Below, in pieces: positions 60,380 to 64,000 of a stretch of DNA of 64,000 nucleotides. Source of the DNA: Bacteroidota bacterium (lineage in GTDB: Bacteria > Bacteroidota > Bacteroidia > B-17B0 > Aurantibacillaceae); NCBI GenBank assembly GCA_030692515.1, contig JAUXZS010000020.1:496001-560000 (forward strand), given 5' to 3'. The notes under the pieces were generated by a model. That model was not told the origin of the DNA and did no database searches. It saw only the letters and a list, made by a program, of their open reading frames with translations. Both the position numbers and the translations under genes were made by a program. The first letter of the stretch is position 1; every line of letters begins with the position of its first letter.

Positions 60380-61675
60380 TCAATCTGGATGTTCAATTAT
60401 CCACATCGCATCAAGCGTTAGCATAGAATCAACACTGATGTTTTTTTTAATTGCTTTCTTGTTTATATCTTCCATCCACTTCTTATCCTCTAAAATTTTC
60501 TTTTTTAAGTCGTTAATATGATTGGTTGTATTTTTTAGGTTTATAACTCCTTTAAAATTGCGTTCCATCTTCTCAAAAAATCCCCAACCTATATTAGATA
60601 AATTAGCTTCTGTTGCCATAACAATAAAAACTTCGTGTTTTATAATTTCAGTTTTAATATCTAAATCTTCAACAAACAATTCGTTTTTAAATGTTTCGGG
60701 GTAAACTTGTTTGTTATAATACCAAAAATGATTATTACCAAATGAATTTGCAATTCCAAAATCATACATTCCCCAATAAAAACTATCAGAAACAACTAAT
60801 ACGCTTGGCTTTATTTTATTTTCTGCCGGCTCAGTTTTTATTTTTGGGTAAGCCATATCAATACTTCTTAATTTAACTAATAAGTTCATGCCATCAGCTA
60901 TATCGTAATCAATACCGAAGGATGGTTTTAATTCAACTTCATTATAAATTAAATTAGGCATATCTATTTTTCTAAGAAACTCTATCTTTTTTATAATTGA
61001 ATCCGCAGCTAACACAGCACCATAATTACTCCAATGAATGCCATATTGTGGATACAATGGGTATTTAGATATAGCCTTCTGCGCCACGAACCATTCATTA
61101 AAATCAATATAATTTACACTGGTATTTTTAATTCCGGTTGAAAGTATTTTGTAATTAGTTTTTCCTTTAACCGGCAAATAATTATTAGGAATGTATTCTG
61201 GATAATAAGATGCTTTTCCTGCTGCAAAAACAATAATTAATTGTTTATTTAGTTTAGAAAGTGTATCAGAAATAAAATTTATGCGACTAACAATTTTATC
61301 GATACTATCCTCCCCAATAAAATCAACGCCAGTATATGCCTTAATGTAATTCTCTTCGTAAAAATAATTTTCCTTTCCAATTACTACTCCTTTGGCGGTT
61401 GGTAAGTTAAATACCGAAAATTTTAATTGATTGTGCAAACGAACAACTAATTCTCTAAATCCAAAGGCTGAATTTAGATGCGTTTCTTGTTTTTCTTGAT
61501 AAACACCCGAAAACCAACCTGTGTTATTTAAATATGCGTCTTCAGCAATACTAATATCACCATGAAGTGGTAATATTTCAAAAATTTTAAATTTATTCTG
61601 TATGAAAGGAATAAACAATATGGCAAAAATAATTGCTAATAAACATTGCTTATATATGCGAGAAAAACTCCTCAT
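60380..61675 (-). CDS. AlgX/AlgJ-like SGNH O-acetyltransferase-type protein (copy 2)
   Basis: 431 aa, a paralogue of copy 1. It has a signal anchor (about 13-30), VVSDSFYWG with the Ser near 298, PQYGIHWSNYGA where D-x-H-W would be expected (the Asp is again Gly) and one C-terminal helical repeat (KKWMEDINKKAIKKNISVDS). First gene of the operon, 70 bp before algI. Why two are needed is unknown: possibly different acceptors or a heterodimer. Confidence 0.75.
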   Translation of the reverse strand: MRSFSRIYKQCLLAIIFAILFIPFIQNKFKIFEILPLHGDISIAEDAYLNNTGWFSGVYQEKQETHLNSAFGFRELVVRLHNQLKFSVFNLPTAKGVVIGKENYFYEENYIKAYTGVDFIGEDSIDKIVSRINFISDTLSKLNKQLIIVFAAGKASYYPEYIPNNYLPVKGKTNYKILSTGIKNTSVNYIDFNEWFVAQKAISKYPLYPQYGIHWSNYGAVLAADSIIKKIEFLRKIDMPNLIYNEVELKPSFGIDYDIADGMNLLVKLRSIDMAYPKIKTEPAENKIKPSVLVVSDSFYWGMYDFGIANSFGNNHFWYYNKQVYPETFKNELFVEDLDIKTEIIKHEVFIVMATEANLSNIGWGFFEKMERNFKGVINLKNTTNHINDLKKKILEDKKWMEDINKKAIKKNISVDSMLTLDAMWIIEHPD

Positions 61676-61798
61676 TAGTTTCTATAAAACATATTAAATT
61701 ATATATTTCTTACTATTACTCATATGCAGGCAACTAAGATAAACTTAATTTGTTAATGAAACTTTAGATAATACTCTTAAATAAGAGATAAAAAATAC

Positions 61799-61806
61799 TA
61801 TTTTTG
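61799..61806 (+). promoter_or_regulatory. Candidate -7 box for glyS
   Basis: TATTTTTG is an exact TAnnTTTG match, 19 bases before the ATG. No clear -33 TTTG is at the right distance. Confidence 0.45.
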
Positions 61807-61825
61807 AGCCTTTAATTTATTAAAC

Positions 61826-63370
61826 ATGAGCAATATAAAACCCGAAGATTTTTTTAAGAATATCATTTCCCATAGTAAAGAGTATGGCTTTATTTTTCAG
61901 AGCAGCGAAATTTATGACGGACTAAGCGCTGTTTATGATTATGGACAACTTGGTGCAGAGTTGAAAAAAAATATTCGCGATTATTGGTGGAAGGCCATGG
62001 TACAAATGAATGAAAACATTGTTGGAATAGACGCCTCTATATTTATGCACCCAACTACATGGAAAGCCAGCGGGCACGTGGATGCTTTTAACGACCCTTT
62101 AATTGACAATAAAGATAGTAAGAAGCGTTATAGAGCCGATGTGTTAATTGAAGAGTATGTTGCTAAAATTGAAGATAAAATAAACAAGGAAGTAGAAAAA
62201 GCTGCTAAACGTTTCGAGAATTTTGATGCCGTTATGTTTAAATCTACTAACGGGCGCGTAAAAGAATATCAAGATAAAATTGATTCGATAAACAATCGTT
62301 TTAAAACTGCATTAAACGAAAATAATTTAGAGGAAGTAAAACAAATTATTGTTGATCTTGAAATTGTTTGTCCTGTAAGCGGAAGTCGCAACTGGACAGA
62401 TGTTCGTCAGTTTAATTTAATGTTTAGCACATCAACTGGTGCTGTGGTTGACGAGTCAAATATTATTTATTTAAGACCAGAAACAGCGCAAGGTATTTTT
62501 GTAAACTATTTAAACGTTCAAAAAACCGGACGAATGAAAATTCCGTTTGGTATTGCGCAAACCGGTAAAGCTTTTAGAAATGAAATTGTTGCGAGACAAT
62601 TTATTTTTAGAATGCGTGAGTTTGAACAAATGGAAATGCAATTTTTTGTAAAGCCAGGTACAGAAATGGAATGGTATGACTATTGGAAAAATGCACGATT
62701 AAATTGGCATTTATCATTAGGCTTAGGCGCAGAAAAATACCGTTTTCACGATCATTTAAAATTAGCACACTATGCAAATGCGGCTGCCGATATAGAACAC
62801 CAATTTCCATTTGGATTTAAAGAATTAGAAGGCATACATAGCAGAACCGATTATGATTTAAAACAACACGAACAATTTTCCGGAAAAAAATTACAATATT
62901 TTGACCCGGAATTAAATCAAAGTTATGTACCATATGTTGTAGAAACATCTGTTGGATTAGATAGATTATTTTTAGCTGTTTTATCATCGGCCTTAAAAGA
63001 AGAGGTCTTGGAAGGCGGCGATACAAGAACTGTATTAAGCCTACCTCCTGCTCTAGCGCCATACAAAGCCGCTATTTTTCCTTTAGTTAAAAAAGATGGT
63101 TTACCTGAATTAGCAGAAAGCATTATGAAGGATTTGAAACTTGATTTTATGATGGCTTATGATGAAAAAGATACAGTCGGAAAACGTTACCGCAGACAAG
63201 ATGCCATTGGAACACCATTTTGCATTACAATAGATCATCAAAGTTTAGAAGACAAGACTGTAACCATTCGCGATAGAGATACCATGAAACAAGAACGAGT
63301 TGCTATTGATACATTACATGCAATCTTAACCGAAAGAACAAGCATACAAAGTTTATTAAGGAAGTTGTAA
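61826..63370 (+). CDS. glyS: Glycyl-tRNA synthetase, homodimeric class II type
   Basis: 514 aa, dimeric type as in eukaryotes, archaea and many bacteria (not the alpha2beta2 type). Motif 2 RNEIVARQFIFRMREFEQME (about 252-271) and motif 3 GLDRLFLAVLSSAL (about 376-389) are intact, and YLRPETAQGIFVNY (about 213-226) and the C-terminal anticodon-binding domain (YKAAIFPLVKKDG onward) follow. Class II core with CPVSGSRNWTDVRQFNLMF. Charges tRNA-Gly. Single gene with its own terminator downstream. Confidence 0.97.
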   Translation: MSNIKPEDFFKNIISHSKEYGFIFQSSEIYDGLSAVYDYGQLGAELKKNIRDYWWKAMVQMNENIVGIDASIFMHPTTWKASGHVDAFNDPLIDNKDSKKRYRADVLIEEYVAKIEDKINKEVEKAAKRFENFDAVMFKSTNGRVKEYQDKIDSINNRFKTALNENNLEEVKQIIVDLEIVCPVSGSRNWTDVRQFNLMFSTSTGAVVDESNIIYLRPETAQGIFVNYLNVQKTGRMKIPFGIAQTGKAFRNEIVARQFIFRMREFEQMEMQFFVKPGTEMEWYDYWKNARLNWHLSLGLGAEKYRFHDHLKLAHYANAAADIEHQFPFGFKELEGIHSRTDYDLKQHEQFSGKKLQYFDPELNQSYVPYVVETSVGLDRLFLAVLSSALKEEVLEGGDTRTVLSLPPALAPYKAAIFPLVKKDGLPELAESIMKDLKLDFMMAYDEKDTVGKRYRRQDAIGTPFCITIDHQSLEDKTVTIRDRDTMKQERVAIDTLHAILTERTSIQSLLRKL

Positions 63371-63374
63371 ACAC

Positions 63375-63430
63375 TGTCATGCTGACGAAGGAAGCATCTG
63401 AAAAAAGATCCCTCGTTCCTCGGGATGACA
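63375..63430. repeat. TGTCATGCTGACGAAGG...GGGATGACA element, copy 2
   Basis: 56-base imperfect palindrome with TGTCAT and ATGACA ends; inner arms GCATCT and AGATCC pair around a GAAAAA loop. Same family as 47313-47378. Confidence 0.8.
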
Positions 63431-63444
63431 TAAAATTAAAAAAC

Positions 63445-63475
63445 AAAAAAGCCACTTTAATAAAGTGGCTTTTTT
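63445..63475. terminator. Bidirectional terminator between glyS and secA
   Basis: AAAAAAGCCACTTTA and TAAAGTGGCTTTTTT form a perfect inverted repeat with a one-base spacer. A- and T-runs allow termination from both convergent genes. Confidence 0.88.
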
Positions 63476-63493
63476 GTTTTTGAAAATAATTTA

Positions 63494-64000
63494 TTAAGCT
63501 ATCCCTTGTCCGTGACAGCTTTTGTATTTTTTACCGCTACCGCAAGGGCAAGGGTCGTTCCTTCCAATTTTTGCTTCAACGCGTATAGGTTGTATTTTTG
63601 GTTTTTGTTGTGCGTTTTGTTCTTCTACAATATTTTCATCACGACTCTCAAGCAATTTTTCTTTCTTTTGTTTTGGTTGCTCTTGTGTGAATTTAGCTTG
63701 AGAAATTTGTTGTTGATTATCGTTTGGCAATCCGCCTTTCATTAAAAACGAAATAACTTCTTTATTACTCTTAATAATCATTTCTTTAAATAAGTTAAAC
63801 GATTCTAACTTATAAATAACTAAAGGATCTTTTTGTTCTAAGGATGCATTTTGAACGGCTTGTTTTAAGTCATCCAATTCGCGTAAATGTTCTTTCCAAG
63901 AATCATCAATCATTGCTAAAACAACCGATTTCTCGAAGCCCAAAATTAATTCGCGTCCTTTTGTTTCGTATGCCTTTTTTAAATTAGCAACAACTTGAAC
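63494..64000 (-). CDS. secA: Protein translocase SecA, C-terminal part (5' end outside window)
   Basis: The reading frame is open to the window's right edge: the residues before the first internal start candidate read [16 protein letters not shown], so the true start is outside. The visible part carries the helical-scaffold segment [26 protein letters not shown], which is the SecA long-helix signature, a Gln/Glu-rich linker, and the zinc-binding SEC-C motif [18 protein letters not shown] at the end. SecA is the ATPase motor of the Sec export pathway. Confidence 0.95.
   Translation of the reverse strand, partial: VQVVANLKKAYETKGRELILGFEKSVVLAMIDDSWKEHLRELDDLKQAVQNASLEQKDPLVIYKLESFNLFKEMIIKSNKEVISFLMKGGLPNDNQQQISQAKFTQEQPKQKKEKLLESRDENIVEEQNAQQKPKIQPIRVEAKIGRNDPCPCGSGKKYKSCHGQGIA

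Noticed and set aside
57431-61675. Alginate biosynthesis locus
   Set aside because: Only the acetylation parts are present; no alg8/alg44-like polymerase or epimerase is visible, so the name is used only for similarity.
1-64000. tRNA or rRNA genes
   Set aside because: I looked through the longer intergenic stretches for cloverleaf features such as GGTTCGA arms and CCA ends and found none.

Overview
The window is chromosomal DNA from a low-GC member of the Bacteroidota. This rests on a secreted protein with a C-terminal type IX secretion sorting domain, many SPII lipoproteins, DUF4270 and DUF4249-type lipoproteins, a complete bat (Bacteroides aerotolerance) gene set, short glycogen-synthase-like and DUF7033 deacetylase genes typical of the phylum, and upstream boxes of the TAnnTTTG type instead of strong Shine-Dalgarno sites. 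No tRNA, rRNA, CRISPR array, insertion sequence or prophage was recognised. The window cuts a gene at each end: the E2 subunit of a 2-oxoacid dehydrogenase at the left and SecA at the right.

Layout. 1-4.0 kb: pyruvate dehydrogenase E2 (partial), a type IX-secreted adhesin-like protein, an enoyl-CoA hydratase. 4.0-7.6 kb: a lipoprotein, D-Tyr-tRNA deacylase, pyrR, a DinB-fold protein and pyrB (pyrimidine supply). 7.6-10.3 kb: LuxE-like acyl-activating protein, a small lipoprotein and a SerA-like 2-hydroxyacid dehydrogenase. 10.3-10.7 kb: an intergenic region with a candidate structured RNA and terminator before dnaB. 12.3-20.0 kb: ten tightly packed minus-strand genes that look like a surface-glycan synthesis and decoration operon (GT2, FemAB-like, two beta-propeller proteins, TylF-type methyltransferase, PhyH dioxygenase, NeuD-like acyltransferase, second methyltransferase, two WxcM/FdtA-type cupins). 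20.1-26.8 kb: L,D-transpeptidase, flippase, OsmC, an exported protein, lipA and a GT-C membrane glycosyltransferase.

26.9-35.2 kb is a full eight-gene minus-strand bat operon (moxR, DUF58, BatD-like, batA, batB, batC, batD, batE). 35.3-40.8 kb: pdxA behind two exported amidohydrolase-like proteins, one a two-domain fusion in which only the second domain keeps the metal HxH. 40.9-47.3 kb: plus-strand genes for a SirB-cytochrome c fusion, HflX, GNAT, fatty acid hydroxylase, aminotransferase, heptose kinase-like protein and the menaquinone methyltransferase. 47.3-49.5 kb: two hypothetical secreted proteins flanked by mosaics of palindromic repeats. 49.5-57.4 kb: dnaK, lipoproteins, DUF7033 deacetylase, a GT5 N-terminal-domain protein and panC. 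57.4-61.7 kb: an alginate-acetylation-like operon (AlgX/J-like, MBOAT AlgI, AlgX/J-like). 61.8-64 kb: glyS and the SecA C-terminus.

The most unusual items are the ten-gene glycan cluster with three duplicated functions, the candidate RNA/attenuator before dnaB, a glycine-rich domain inserted inside an HYR domain, and the dense palindromic repeat islands. Starts were corrected by hand where a TTG/GTG call lay in a promoter or before a better ATG; several genes do appear to use TTG or GTG.
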